A stretch of 40,372 nucleotides of DNA from an uncultured Alphaproteobacteria bacterium. GTDB lineage: Bacteria; Pseudomonadota; Alphaproteobacteria; UBA9655. The DNA lies in NCBI GenBank assembly GCA_905479605.1, contig CAJQNC010000065.1, positions 1 through 40,372 on the forward strand, read 5' to 3'. Numbering within the stretch: position 1 is the first letter of the stretch; each line of letters begins with the position of its first letter. A program made the position numbers and the translations under genes. The notes below the pieces were generated by a model. The model was not told the DNA's origin, ran no database searches, and worked only from the letters and a program-made list of their open reading frames with translations. This document shows, piece by piece, positions 9,385 to 19,500 of the stretch.

Positions 9385-10668
9385 CTAGGCAGTTTTCTGA
9401 TCAGAGCTGGAATAACTCCCACTATTAGCTCCACCGGTAAGCTCCCATCTATGAGGTAATGTTATTGCCCCCCAGAAACGTGGCTTGTGTTGAAGCACTT
9501 CAAGGGCTGAAAGCTCTTGCCTATACAAAATTTCAGGCCCATCTGAAATACTTAGATTACCAATATAAAATCCCGGGTTTAATGGCAGTGAAGGTATTTT
9601 AAGAATAAAATTGTTTTTACTTCCTGGAGTAATATCAAAAGAATCATCCTGTAGCTGCGTTGAAAATCCAGTCACATATACTCCTTCTTCTGTCCACAAA
9701 GGAACGCCCATAAAGAAATTACGTGGCTTATGCTTAACACAGAAAGAGGCCTTAAAATACAAATCTTGCCCTGCTATAACCTTAGTAATAGGATTCCCGT
9801 CCGCATCACACCAGAAATGTTCTATATCCTCAATAGCATTCTCATTAAAAAATTGAGGCTTCAAAATATGAGCTTGTTTGGTCTCTGGCGTATCACTTTC
9901 TGGAAACTTCAAGCTCTCATAAACCTCCACGGCCTCCTTAGGATCACCTAGAAAAACAACCTGCCCCTTATTCAAGACAATCACCTTGTCGCAGAAATCG
10001 GTAATCGTCCCCATAGAGTGAGATACGAATACAAAAGCTGAATTCTCACGCATCGAACGGATATGGGCTAGACATTTTTGGCGAAACTGAAAGTCACCCA
10101 CAGCTAAGATTTCATCGATCAGTAGTATGTCAGGACAAACAGAGATCATAATTGAAAAGGCCAAACGCATCTGCATACCAGAACTATAAGTAACAACTGG
10201 GGCATCAATAGCATCACCCAACTCAGCAAAGTCAACAATCTGATCAAATGTGGCTTGCATTTCCTCGGGGCTGCGACCCAACATGGCTCCTCTCAGAAAA
10301 ATGTTTCGCTTTCCACTCGCTGACATCTGAAAACCGGCAGTCAAGTCAATCATAGAGACTACACTGCCTTGCATATATACTTCTCCGGCATCGGGAAGAA
10401 TCTGCCCTGCTAGTATTCGAAGAAGGGTGGTCTTTCCTGCACCATTGAGGCCAATCACTCCTAGGGCTTCGCCCCGCTTAAGAGAAAAACTTACATCTTT
10501 AAGTGACCAAAACTCACCCGGACGAAGTTTATCGGTAGCCAAACTCTTTAAACTCAGAAGCGCACGAGTAAAGTCACTTGCAAACCTTTTACGAGTAACA
10601 GCAGGCCTCCGGGATTGAATCTTACCCAAATTATTCACTTCTACGATAGAGTCTACAGACTTAAACAT
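9385..10668 (-). CDS. wzt: polysaccharide ABC transporter ATP-binding protein with C-terminal Wzt_C-like domain
   Basis: Walker A GLNGAGKTTLL, signature YSSGMQMRLAFS, Walker B DILLIDEILAVGD; ~170-aa beta-rich extension (FKASFCVKHKPRNFFMGVPLWTEEGVYVTGFST..PGFYIGNLSISDG). Confidence 0.9.
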   Translation of the reverse strand: MFKSVDSIVEVNNLGKIQSRRPAVTRKRFASDFTRALLSLKSLATDKLRPGEFWSLKDVSFSLKRGEALGVIGLNGAGKTTLLRILAGQILPDAGEVYMQGSVVSMIDLTAGFQMSASGKRNIFLRGAMLGRSPEEMQATFDQIVDFAELGDAIDAPVVTYSSGMQMRLAFSIMISVCPDILLIDEILAVGDFQFRQKCLAHIRSMRENSAFVFVSHSMGTITDFCDKVIVLNKGQVVFLGDPKEAVEVYESLKFPESDTPETKQAHILKPQFFNENAIEDIEHFWCDADGNPITKVIAGQDLYFKASFCVKHKPRNFFMGVPLWTEEGVYVTGFSTQLQDDSFDITPGSKNNFILKIPSLPLNPGFYIGNLSISDGPEILYRQELSALEVLQHKPRFWGAITLPHRWELTGGANSGSYSSSDQKTA

Positions 10669-11519
10669 TAAACAAGACCTCGGATTCTGTATTCCATAAC
10701 ATAAAACATTCGCAATGCTTTCACAAATATAACAACGGAAAGTATAGACATGATTATGTATGAAGGGGTGAACATCAATTCTCCCTGAAAAGCAAGGTAG
10801 CGGCTGGCTTCGATAAAAACATAAAACGGGTTAAACTGGTTTAGGAAACTGAGCAGGCCACCTTGTGCCAAAGGAAATAATACCCCACTTATGAAAATGC
10901 CATACTGAAGAACTATCGTGGTCACTCGCGAAACGTCTTTATAGATAACATTCATAAGGCTCAATAATAGTCCCAGACCACCAAAGAAGAAAATTGCAGG
11001 TAGCATAGCTAAAGGCAAGAATAGTACACCCCAGTGGGGCCAACTCTGAGTTGCTAGAACAATCACTGAAACTAACCCCAACCTCACAGAAGTTTCGAAC
11101 ACCAAGTTAGCAAAACCAGCCATTATCGCAGCAATCAATGGGAAGGCCGTCTTCATAGAATCCTTTTGCCGCGACTGAACAACTTGGATAGGAATCTGAA
11201 TACATCCAGCAAAAACAAACCACAGTGTTACACCGTAGGTTATAAAAACGGCTCCGTCGACTCCTTCAAAGGAGGGAAAAACACGGAAACGAGCCAAAAA
11301 CCAATAAATCGTCAAAGGGACGAGAGGTAAAATATAATTCCATAGAGCACCAAAACCCGTTCCGGCAGAGGACGCGCGGAAGTTCTCTTTAAAAACGATT
11401 CGTATATGCTTACGGCTTTTCCAGATTTCCTCAAACAAATGCCAAATAGAATTTTTTACACTCTCCTGACTTCTGCCTGAGGGTGTTATGGTACGCAAAT
11501 GGTTGGTTTGTGAAGTCAT
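10668..11519 (-). CDS. wzm: polysaccharide ABC transporter permease (ABC-2 type)
   Basis: FKENFRASSAGTGFGALWNYILPLVPLTIYWF, multiple TM segments, NPFYVFIEASRY; 1-bp stop/start overlap with the ATPase gene. Confidence 0.88.
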   Translation of the reverse strand: MTSQTNHLRTITPSGRSQESVKNSIWHLFEEIWKSRKHIRIVFKENFRASSAGTGFGALWNYILPLVPLTIYWFLARFRVFPSFEGVDGAVFITYGVTLWFVFAGCIQIPIQVVQSRQKDSMKTAFPLIAAIMAGFANLVFETSVRLGLVSVIVLATQSWPHWGVLFLPLAMLPAIFFFGGLGLLLSLMNVIYKDVSRVTTIVLQYGIFISGVLFPLAQGGLLSFLNQFNPFYVFIEASRYLAFQGELMFTPSYIIMSILSVVIFVKALRMFYVMEYRIRGLV

Positions 11520-12454
11520 GCTGCTTTCACCTGTAGGAAGTTGAATATTGTCTCTATCGCCAACCGACTTGTATGCTCAACGGCATCAACTGTATTCGAA
11601 GCATTGTGGGAACCCAAAATACAGCGAGGGTGAGAGCGTAGCGCAGATGCCGAGGATAAAGGCTCTTCCTCGAAAACATCTAAAGCCGCAGAATAAACTT
11701 GTCCATTTTGAAGGGCTTCAATTAATGCCTTTTCATCGATGAGCGGTCCACGCCCCACATTAACAATACGAACACCCTGCTTGGCCTTAGCAAGAGCACT
11801 CTGATTAAGCATATGGCGACTATCCGCACTTAGGGCGCAATTCAAAACAATAAAGTCAGCTTCTTCAAGTCTATTTGGCCATTCTGCAATCTGAATTTCT
11901 TCAGAAATCAAATCCTGATTCACATAAGGATCATACCCAATCACCTGCATATCAGAAGCCAACAACCTCTTAGCAGTCTGCCGCCCAATATCCCCAAGCC
12001 CAACAAGCGCTACTTTTTTCCCAGCGAGGGATATTCCGCAGGGTTTTGGCCATTGCCCTTGGCGAATACCAGCATCAATTTGGAATGTTTCTCGGGCGAG
12101 AGCAATAACATAGCCCATCGCTATATCTGCAACTTCTCTGCCAAACACATTGGGAGTATTCTTGATGGGGATCCCTAAATCACGACAGGCATCAAAATCA
12201 ACATTATCTACCCCTACTCCCCACTTAACGGCAGCTTTAAGAGCGCCCCTTTTTCCTGCTTCAAAGACTTCTCTAGTGGCCGGGTCATCACCAATGATCC
12301 ACCCATCATGCTGAGGAACCAACTCTTTAAGTTCCTCCACAGAAAGAGTCTGTACAACGTTTGGTGTGACACACTCGATACCAGCCTTCTCAAAGATGGG
12401 GCGGAAACTGTCGGCCATCCCTAACATTGGAGGGCATGTAATCATAACTTTCAT
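11516..12454 (-). CDS. D-isomer-specific 2-hydroxyacid dehydrogenase (phosphoglycerate dehydrogenase-like)
   Basis: KWGVGVDNVDFDACRDLGIPIKNTPN, VALVGLGDIGRQTAKRL, NVGRGPLIDEKALIEALQNGQVYSAALDVFEEEP. Confidence 0.92.
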   Translation of the reverse strand: MKVMITCPPMLGMADSFRPIFEKAGIECVTPNVVQTLSVEELKELVPQHDGWIIGDDPATREVFEAGKRGALKAAVKWGVGVDNVDFDACRDLGIPIKNTPNVFGREVADIAMGYVIALARETFQIDAGIRQGQWPKPCGISLAGKKVALVGLGDIGRQTAKRLLASDMQVIGYDPYVNQDLISEEIQIAEWPNRLEEADFIVLNCALSADSRHMLNQSALAKAKQGVRIVNVGRGPLIDEKALIEALQNGQVYSAALDVFEEEPLSSASALRSHPRCILGSHNASNTVDAVEHTSRLAIETIFNFLQVKAA

Positions 12455-12457
12455 ATC

Positions 12458-13168
12458 TTAACTCGCTGACTTAATTATATTTTCGGCATTTTCTAAAAAA
12501 TACCGATGGGCCGCCAATGCAAAGTCCCAGTCCTCCGGGGTATCGATATCTATTGATTCATACTTTGGCGTCTCATACATCATAGGACTTTCACCAATAC
12601 GGGCAGTCGTTTTCTCGAAACTGTCTTTTGTAAAAAGATAAAGGTTTGAGTTTTCTTCAAACCAAGGCTCAAGGTCTTGTGTTCGAACAAGGCATGAAGG
12701 GTCATGATTAACTGGTGAACAGTCCTCACGATAGAAACGGGTTTGAATTTTATCAACTGTAAACAAAGAGTCTGCATTGCCCTGTTCCAAAGCTGCATCA
12801 AATTTATTCAAAGCATCAGAAATAGTAGAAGCACTTATGAGGGGATTGGTTGTGTGCGTCATGAGATAAATATCGCTATCCACATTTGAAACATCATCCT
12901 CAATGACCTTGTTCATGGACACAAAGTCACCACAAATTTCTTCGGGACGATCTCGAATTTCAATTCGATCAGTTGGCACAAGTCCGTTCTCAGCTAAAAC
13001 AGAACGAGCATCCGTATTGATAATAACCTTATCAACCATAGGAACTGATAGCAAATTATCTAGAACCCAGCGAAACAGGGGCTTTCCATTAAAATCTCTA
13101 AAGTTCTTACCCTTAACTCGTTCGCTATTGGCTTTCATGGGTAATAATGCAACCACTCGCCTGCTCAT
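12458..13168 (-). CDS. acylneuraminate cytidylyltransferase family protein (NeuA-like)
   Basis: ALLPMKANSERVKGKNFRDFNGKPLFRWVLDNLL...HTTNPLISASTISDAL...YESIDIDTPEDWDFA. Confidence 0.88.
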   Translation of the reverse strand: MSRRVVALLPMKANSERVKGKNFRDFNGKPLFRWVLDNLLSVPMVDKVIINTDARSVLAENGLVPTDRIEIRDRPEEICGDFVSMNKVIEDDVSNVDSDIYLMTHTTNPLISASTISDALNKFDAALEQGNADSLFTVDKIQTRFYREDCSPVNHDPSCLVRTQDLEPWFEENSNLYLFTKDSFEKTTARIGESPMMYETPKYESIDIDTPEDWDFALAAHRYFLENAENIIKSAS

Positions 13169-14063
13169 GGCTTAACTCCTTTGTTTGCGGATAAAAATAG
13201 GCCTCTTTCTGAGCATGAGACAATTTGCGGTGCTCGTGATTTCCCACATAGCTACCCCAATACTGAAAGAAGCGGTACTGGATAATTTCAGAAAAACACT
13301 TAAAGAATTTTCCACTTCGAAGCGCTGAATACGAATCTATAAGAACACTTGAAAAGGTGTATCTTATCATATCCAAAAAGGTAACGTGTACCTGAGGCAT
13401 AATCTTCTGCAGTGCTATGGATTCTCGCTCGAAGCGCCTCTTGACTTGTGCCCATGTCTCATCATGATAGTGATACACACAGGCCTCTGCTATATACGCA
13501 ATCTTACCACCATCTTCCACTAAACGCTGGGAAAGCTCCATATCCTCAAGACCAGTAAGTTCCTCGTCAAAAAGGTATTTTTTCCAAGTGCTCTTTAAAA
13601 TAGCAGAGTTAGCATTATTGCAATAAAAGCCTACCTGTGGAATCTGGCTTTTCTGAGGGTAATATTTTTCAAAAATTCTACACTCACTGTAGTAACTTTC
13701 AGGACCACCAATTTGACGACCATAGCTATATTCAGCATGACCATCTTCTAATGGCTTACATAAATTGTAAATCCACCTTTTATCTGTTGGAACGCAATGA
13801 CCACTAATGATAATAAGTGCATCACCCGTTGCAGCCTCACAACCTATATTTAAAGAACGGCCAAAAGAAAATTCTTCTTTAGTGATATGCACGACCTTAC
13901 AAGCGTGCTTCTTTGCGATCGAAAGAGTATCATCGGTTGAACCTGAATCAACAACAACAACCTCACACCCCCAAGACTCAATCTCCTGAGATTCAACAGA
14001 ATCTAGAAGCTCATCAAGGTACTTACCTTCATTTAGGGTTCTAATAACTATACTTACCTTCAT
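13125..14063 (-). CDS. family 2 glycosyltransferase
   Basis: VSIVIRTLNEGKYLDELLDSVESQ...VVVDSGSTDDTLSIAKKH...GLEDMELSQRLVEDGGKIAYI. Confidence 0.92.
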   Translation of the reverse strand: MKVSIVIRTLNEGKYLDELLDSVESQEIESWGCEVVVVDSGSTDDTLSIAKKHACKVVHITKEEFSFGRSLNIGCEAATGDALIIISGHCVPTDKRWIYNLCKPLEDGHAEYSYGRQIGGPESYYSECRIFEKYYPQKSQIPQVGFYCNNANSAILKSTWKKYLFDEELTGLEDMELSQRLVEDGGKIAYIAEACVYHYHDETWAQVKRRFERESIALQKIMPQVHVTFLDMIRYTFSSVLIDSYSALRSGKFFKCFSEIIQYRFFQYWGSYVGNHEHRKLSHAQKEAYFYPQTKELSHEQASGCIITHESQ

Positions 14064-14860
14064 ACAGCCTTTCCGTGCGCTTTTGTACTGAATTCATATA
14101 CCAAATTAGAATCCAGACGCAGTTCAAAGTCGGGATTCATACTTTTATATACTGCTCTGATCTCTTCTGGGGTAACACTATTTACCTCAAACATATCCCA
14201 ATGTACAGGAATTACTGTACCTATTCCTATATCCTCTGCCAGGCTAAATGCATCTCGAATAGACATATTTCCTATGATATTCTGGCGATCACGATAGAAA
14301 TTTTGTTCATTCACTGGCAAGAGTGCTATATCTATATTCTCAAAGCCCTTTAAAGCTTCCAGCACTTCATCAGTAAGCCCCGTATCTCCCGCAATATAAA
14401 TTGTATAATTGCTAAACTGCAGAATGTATCCAACAGCACTTAAGTTTCCCTCAGGATCTCTTTGTATCTTAGGATGAGCAGCCGGAACAGTGCATACTCT
14501 AACATTATCCCTTAAGACTACCCAATCTTCCTTACAAGGATGAATTCTTGACTCTTCAATTTCCCACCCCTTAAGTATCTCACAAACTGGAACAGGGCCG
14601 ATAAATTGGCAATTAGGAGAAGCTTTAGAAAGGGCTGGCAATGTATGGGGATCACAGTGATCAATATGCTCGTGAGTAATAAGTATCCAATCTAGATCCG
14701 ATATATCTTCTGGTTTATAGGGTATAGGAGTTAATCGCTTCAAGTCAGAAGAGTCGAGTTCCTGAACTGAATGAGAAAGGTAAGGATCAATACAAATTGA
14801 AATATTGGGCCCCTTAATAAAACACCCAGACTGCCCAAGTAATTCAATAGAATAATCCAC
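14060..14860 (-). CDS. MBL-fold metallo-hydrolase (UlaG-like)
   Basis: LLGQSGCFIKGPNISICIDPYLS...ILITHEHIDHCDPHTLP...YIAGDTGLTDEVLEAL...PVHWDMF. Confidence 0.85.
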   Translation of the reverse strand: MDYSIELLGQSGCFIKGPNISICIDPYLSHSVQELDSSDLKRLTPIPYKPEDISDLDWILITHEHIDHCDPHTLPALSKASPNCQFIGPVPVCEILKGWEIEESRIHPCKEDWVVLRDNVRVCTVPAAHPKIQRDPEGNLSAVGYILQFSNYTIYIAGDTGLTDEVLEALKGFENIDIALLPVNEQNFYRDRQNIIGNMSIRDAFSLAEDIGIGTVIPVHWDMFEVNSVTPEEIRAVYKSMNPDFELRLDSNLVYEFSTKAHGKAV

Positions 14861-15831
14861 TACGCCCTCAGTTTTTGTTGAACCAGTCCTTTGTATTCGT
14901 CGTAAACGCGTTTTAAACCATCTTCAAGAGAAATACAAGGACTCCAGCCGAGGCTCAACAGAAGAGAGCTATCCATAAGCTTACGAGGGGTTCCATCAGG
15001 CTTGGAGGCATCAAATGCAATAGCACCTTCATAACCGATAGTCTTTGCCACCGTCTTAGCAAGATCAGCAATGGTAACGTCTTCCCCATACCCAACATTA
15101 ATGTGTGAACACATTGGCTGGGTATGATCAGTATAAATCTCTTTATCTAAATTCATAACATGTAAGCATGCTGAAGCCAGATCATCTACATGTAGGAATT
15201 CTCGCTTGACCTTACCCGTCCCCCAAACTTTGACTTCAGGCAAACCACTGATATGAGCCTCATGAAAACGGCGAATAAGCGCCGGAATAACGTGGCTATT
15301 CTCAGGGTGATAGTTATCTCCGGGACCATACAAATTAGTAGGCATTACTGATCTATAGTCCACGCCATACTGGCGGTTATAACTCTCACACATTTTAATA
15401 CCAGCAATCTTAGCAATAGCATATGGCTCATTAGTGGATTCAAGATAGCCAGACAGCAATGTACTCTCTTTCATTGGCTGAGGTGCTTGCTTGGGGTAGA
15501 TACAACTAGACCCCAGAAACAACAGTTTTTTAACGCCAGCTTCCAGAGCAGAGTTAATAATATTAGATTGGATCATCAGGTTTTGGTATATAAATTCAGC
15601 TGGATAAGTATCATTTGCATGGATACCACCCACTTTAGCAGCGGCAAGATAAACCTGATGAGGTCTCTCATGCTGGAAAAATTCATGCACTTCCTGTTGA
15701 CTCAATAAGTCAAGCTCGTTGCGAGAGCGAGTAATAATATTGGAAAATTTGTTTTGTTGGAGCTGCCGAACAATAGAGGACCCAACCATGCCGCGATGGC
15801 CAGCTACAAAAATTTTAGAAGAACTGTACAT
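14860..15831 (-). CDS. fcl: GDP-L-fucose synthase
   Basis: [95 protein letters not shown]. Confidence 0.95.
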   Translation of the reverse strand: MYSSSKIFVAGHRGMVGSSIVRQLQQNKFSNIITRSRNELDLLSQQEVHEFFQHERPHQVYLAAAKVGGIHANDTYPAEFIYQNLMIQSNIINSALEAGVKKLLFLGSSCIYPKQAPQPMKESTLLSGYLESTNEPYAIAKIAGIKMCESYNRQYGVDYRSVMPTNLYGPGDNYHPENSHVIPALIRRFHEAHISGLPEVKVWGTGKVKREFLHVDDLASACLHVMNLDKEIYTDHTQPMCSHINVGYGEDVTIADLAKTVAKTIGYEGAIAFDASKPDGTPRKLMDSSLLLSLGWSPCISLEDGLKRVYDEYKGLVQQKLRA

Positions 15832-15833
15832 TG

Positions 15834-16907
15834 TTAACCCCTGGCTGTCTTAAATCCACTCTCAGAGAGAAGCGCATCACTTTGCGCCAGTTGAAGATCG
15901 GTCCTTACCATTTCAGATACAAGATCTTGGAAAGAAATTTTAGGTTCCCACCCTAGCTTTTCTTTTGCAAGAGATGCATCCCCCAATAAGGTTTCAACCT
16001 CTGTAGGACGGAAGTAGCGCGGATCTACTTGTACAATTTTCTTCCCATTCCAAATACCCACCTCATCAATACCTTGCCCTTGCCACTCAATGGTCATCCC
16101 TAATTCTTTAGCAGCAGCATTAACAAAATCACGAACACTGTACTGCATGCCAGTAGCAATTACGAAATCTTGAGGTTGGTCCTGTTGCAGCATAAGCCAT
16201 TGCATTTCCACATAATCCCGAGCATGGCCCCAATCACGTTTTGCATCCATATTCCCAAGATATAAGCAGTCTTGCAAACCTAGGCTAATTTTAGCGAGGG
16301 CTCGAGTAATTTTACGAGTTACAAAAGTTTCACCCCGAGTAGGAGATTCATGATTAAACAAAATCCCATTACAACCATATATTCCATAAGCTTCACGGTA
16401 ATTTACTGTAATCCAGTAAGCATAGAGCTTAGCAACTGCATAAGGACTTCTTGGGTAAAAAGGCGTCTTCTCAGTTTGAGGAATTTCTTGAACTTCACCA
16501 TAAAGTTCAGAAGTTGAAGCCTGATAAAAACGTGTTTTCTTCTCTAAACTAAGAATACGTATAGCTTCAAGGATCCTCAGCGTTCCTAAAGCATCAGAAT
16601 TAGCAGTATATTCAGGCTCTTCAAAACTTACAGCAACATGAGACTGAGCAGCTAGATTATAAATTTCATCTGGTTGACACTGCTGAATAATTCTTATTAA
16701 GCTACAGCTATCTGTCATATCCCCATGATGTAATGTCAGCTTTACATTATCCTCGTGAGGATCCTGATAAAGATGGTCTATTCGATCAGTATTAATCAAT
16801 GACGACCTACGCTTAACGCCATGCACTTCGTAGCCTTTATTTAATAAAAACTCAGCTAGATAAGCTCCATCTTGACCTGTAATACCTGTAATTAATGCTT
16901 TCTTCAT
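15834..16907 (-). CDS. gmd: GDP-mannose 4,6-dehydratase
   Basis: [93 protein letters not shown]. Confidence 0.97.
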   Translation of the reverse strand: MKKALITGITGQDGAYLAEFLLNKGYEVHGVKRRSSLINTDRIDHLYQDPHEDNVKLTLHHGDMTDSCSLIRIIQQCQPDEIYNLAAQSHVAVSFEEPEYTANSDALGTLRILEAIRILSLEKKTRFYQASTSELYGEVQEIPQTEKTPFYPRSPYAVAKLYAYWITVNYREAYGIYGCNGILFNHESPTRGETFVTRKITRALAKISLGLQDCLYLGNMDAKRDWGHARDYVEMQWLMLQQDQPQDFVIATGMQYSVRDFVNAAAKELGMTIEWQGQGIDEVGIWNGKKIVQVDPRYFRPTEVETLLGDASLAKEKLGWEPKISFQDLVSEMVRTDLQLAQSDALLSESGFKTARG

Positions 16908-17920
16908 GCGACTTTATCCTTACTAATTTGAAAGTTTTGAAAATACCAAACACTAGAACACATTTCATCTAGGTCACGTTGTGCCTTCCAACCCAGCTCT
17001 GTGTAGGCTTTATCTGTTTTTGCGTAACAAACAGCAACGTCTCCGGCACGCCTAGCTGTTACTCTATGTGGTAAACTTTGGCCAATTGCTTTTTCGAAAG
17101 TTCGAACCATCTCAAAAACGCTATGTCCCTGCCCAGTACCTAAGTTAATAGCATGCCACCCCTTCTGATTATCCAGGTAATTAATAGCAGCTCCATGCCC
17201 TTCAGCTAAATCACAGACATGGATATAGTCTCTAATAGCCGTACCATCTTCAGTTGGATAATCATCACCAAATATATTAAGTTCAGGGAGAGCCCCCGAA
17301 GCCACACGAGCTATATAAGGCATGAGATTATTGGGGATACCACTTGGATCCTCTCCGATCAAACCAGAAGGGTGTGCTCCAACTGGATTAAAATAACGAA
17401 GACATACTATTCTCCATTCAGAGTTGGAACTAGAGACGTCCTCTAACATTTCTTCAATATGTAACTTTGTTCGACCATAGGGGTTCGTAGCAGAAGTAGG
17501 ATGTACTTCATCAAGAGGCAGGTACTCAGGCTCACCATAGACAGTTGCACTTGAGCTAAAAACTAACTTATATACACCACTATCGTTCATAGCTTGTAGT
17601 AAGCTAATGGCTCCTTGAACATTATTAGAAAAGTATTCAACTGGCTTTTCAAGCGATTCCCCAACAGCTTTTAAACCTGCAAAGTGTACAACACTATCAA
17701 TACGATAATCTGCAAGCATTTTACTCAATAGTGGTGTATCCCGCACATCGCCTTCAATAAAGGCAAAAGGCTTACCAGTAAGCGCCTGCAAACGCTCTAA
17801 GACATCCAGGGATGAGTTTGATAGGTTATCAAGTAATATAACTTTATGGCCAGCTTCAGTAAGCGTCACGGCTGTATGGCTGCCAATGTACCCCAATCCT
17901 CCAGTCAGTAGGATATTCAT
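16904..17920 (-). CDS. galE: UDP-glucose 4-epimerase
   Basis: [73 protein letters not shown]. Confidence 0.96.
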   Translation of the reverse strand: MNILLTGGLGYIGSHTAVTLTEAGHKVILLDNLSNSSLDVLERLQALTGKPFAFIEGDVRDTPLLSKMLADYRIDSVVHFAGLKAVGESLEKPVEYFSNNVQGAISLLQAMNDSGVYKLVFSSSATVYGEPEYLPLDEVHPTSATNPYGRTKLHIEEMLEDVSSSNSEWRIVCLRYFNPVGAHPSGLIGEDPSGIPNNLMPYIARVASGALPELNIFGDDYPTEDGTAIRDYIHVCDLAEGHGAAINYLDNQKGWHAINLGTGQGHSVFEMVRTFEKAIGQSLPHRVTARRAGDVAVCYAKTDKAYTELGWKAQRDLDEMCSSVWYFQNFQISKDKVA

Positions 17921-17932
17921 ACCTAATCCTTT

Positions 17933-19372
17933 CTATGCAGCACGGCCATATTGATCCTCAAAACGAACAATGTCATCTTCTCCTAGATAGTTTCCAGTTT
18001 GCACTTCTAATACTACTAATAGTTCATCGCCTATATTTTCCAGCCTATGCTTACATTTTGCAGGTATAAAGGTATGCTCTTGAGGAGATAATATAAACTC
18101 TTGAGTACCATTAACTACCTTTGCTTTGCCCTGAACAACTACCCAGTGCTCACTACGATACTCATGTAATTGAAGGCTCAACTTAGCTCCCGGTACAACC
18201 TCAATCCTTTTTACCTTATGAAAGGCATTTTCCTCAAGCACTGTATAGGTACCCCAGGGACGAGTAACTGTTGAGCGTTCTTTAGATTCCTTACGTTCCG
18301 AGTCTTTTAGTTGCTTATATAGACTTTTCACATCTTGAGCCGACTCTTTAGAAGCAACCAGCAACGCGTCTGGAGTGTCTGCAATAATGACTCCATCAAG
18401 GCCAACGACACCTACAAGGCGGTCTCCAGCATTGACAATACAGTTTTTAGAGTCCTGGATAACAACATTTCCTGAAATATTATTTCCCTCGTTATCTTTT
18501 GGTGATAATTCTCCATAAGACTTCCAACAGCCTATGTCACTCCAACCAATATCGCAGGGAACCACAGAGGCAACTTCAGTTTTTTCCATAACAGCATAAT
18601 CAATAGACTCGGATTCAACTTTGCTATATTTGGACGAATCCAGGTCCCATACAAATTCCTCACCGGCTTCTGAGCGAGGATTAATGCTAAGGCTTTGAAT
18701 TGTACCTTCAAGTATCTCAGGACACAGTTGCTTCATCTGATCCAACATCGTGCCTGCTCGAAAACAAAACATTCCTGAATTCCACAGAAAATTTCCTGAG
18801 TCCAAGTAATCTATTGCATTCTCCAAAGGTGGTTTCTCAATAAATCGAACCACTTCGTGCCCCTTAGCCTCAATGTACCCATAACCAGTAGCCGGGAAAC
18901 TGGGCTGAATGCCGAAAGTTACTATCCGCCCAGAAGATGCTAAATTAACTGCAGTTTGAACAGCACTCTCAAAGGCTTTTAGATCTTGAACCAATTGATC
19001 TGATGGCAATACCAATAAGATTGCATCCACAGAGTAACAATTTTGCACTAAGTAAGACGCTGCAGCTATAGCAGCAGCAGTATTCCTAGCACAAGGCTCT
19101 AACAAATATGATGTCTTGATATTTTCTGTATTAATTTTGTCAAGCTCGAGCTGAACTTTATGAAAAAGGTTTTTAGATGTGACGGTTAGAATTTCTGAAA
19201 TATTTTGTAACCCAGCTCCTCGGAGAAAAGCGCTTTGCAAAAAGCTAGTCGATCCATCAACTCGAAGAAATTGCTTTGGGTGTTCCCCTCTTGACAAAGG
19301 CCATAAGCGCGACCCCTCGCCCCCACACAATATTGTGGGTATGATTATCTCTTCACTCCTAGAATAAGGCAA
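17933..19372 (-). CDS. manC: mannose-1-phosphate guanylyltransferase / mannose-6-phosphate isomerase
   Basis: IPTILCGGEGSRLWPLSRGEHPKQFL, GDRLVGVVGLDGVIIADTPDALLV, RPWGTYTVLEENAFHKVKRIEVVPGAKLSLQLHEYRSEHWVVVQG. Confidence 0.96.
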   Translation of the reverse strand: MPYSRSEEIIIPTILCGGEGSRLWPLSRGEHPKQFLRVDGSTSFLQSAFLRGAGLQNISEILTVTSKNLFHKVQLELDKINTENIKTSYLLEPCARNTAAAIAAASYLVQNCYSVDAILLVLPSDQLVQDLKAFESAVQTAVNLASSGRIVTFGIQPSFPATGYGYIEAKGHEVVRFIEKPPLENAIDYLDSGNFLWNSGMFCFRAGTMLDQMKQLCPEILEGTIQSLSINPRSEAGEEFVWDLDSSKYSKVESESIDYAVMEKTEVASVVPCDIGWSDIGCWKSYGELSPKDNEGNNISGNVVIQDSKNCIVNAGDRLVGVVGLDGVIIADTPDALLVASKESAQDVKSLYKQLKDSERKESKERSTVTRPWGTYTVLEENAFHKVKRIEVVPGAKLSLQLHEYRSEHWVVVQGKAKVVNGTQEFILSPQEHTFIPAKCKHRLENIGDELLVVLEVQTGNYLGEDDIVRFEDQYGRAA

Positions 19373-19500
19373 GGGCGACTCCTAAACTAAATAAACCGTT
19401 GGGCACACTTATGAAGTTGTTGATTTTCAATAAGCAAGTCCATTTAAAAACTTATCTTTTTATATTCAATGTATATTCAATTGGCAATATCTTTTATTCA

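Noticed and set aside
14860-19372. manC-galE-gmd-fcl as a novel pathway
   Set aside because: Standard GDP-mannose to GDP-L-fucose plus UDP-galactose precursor genes.
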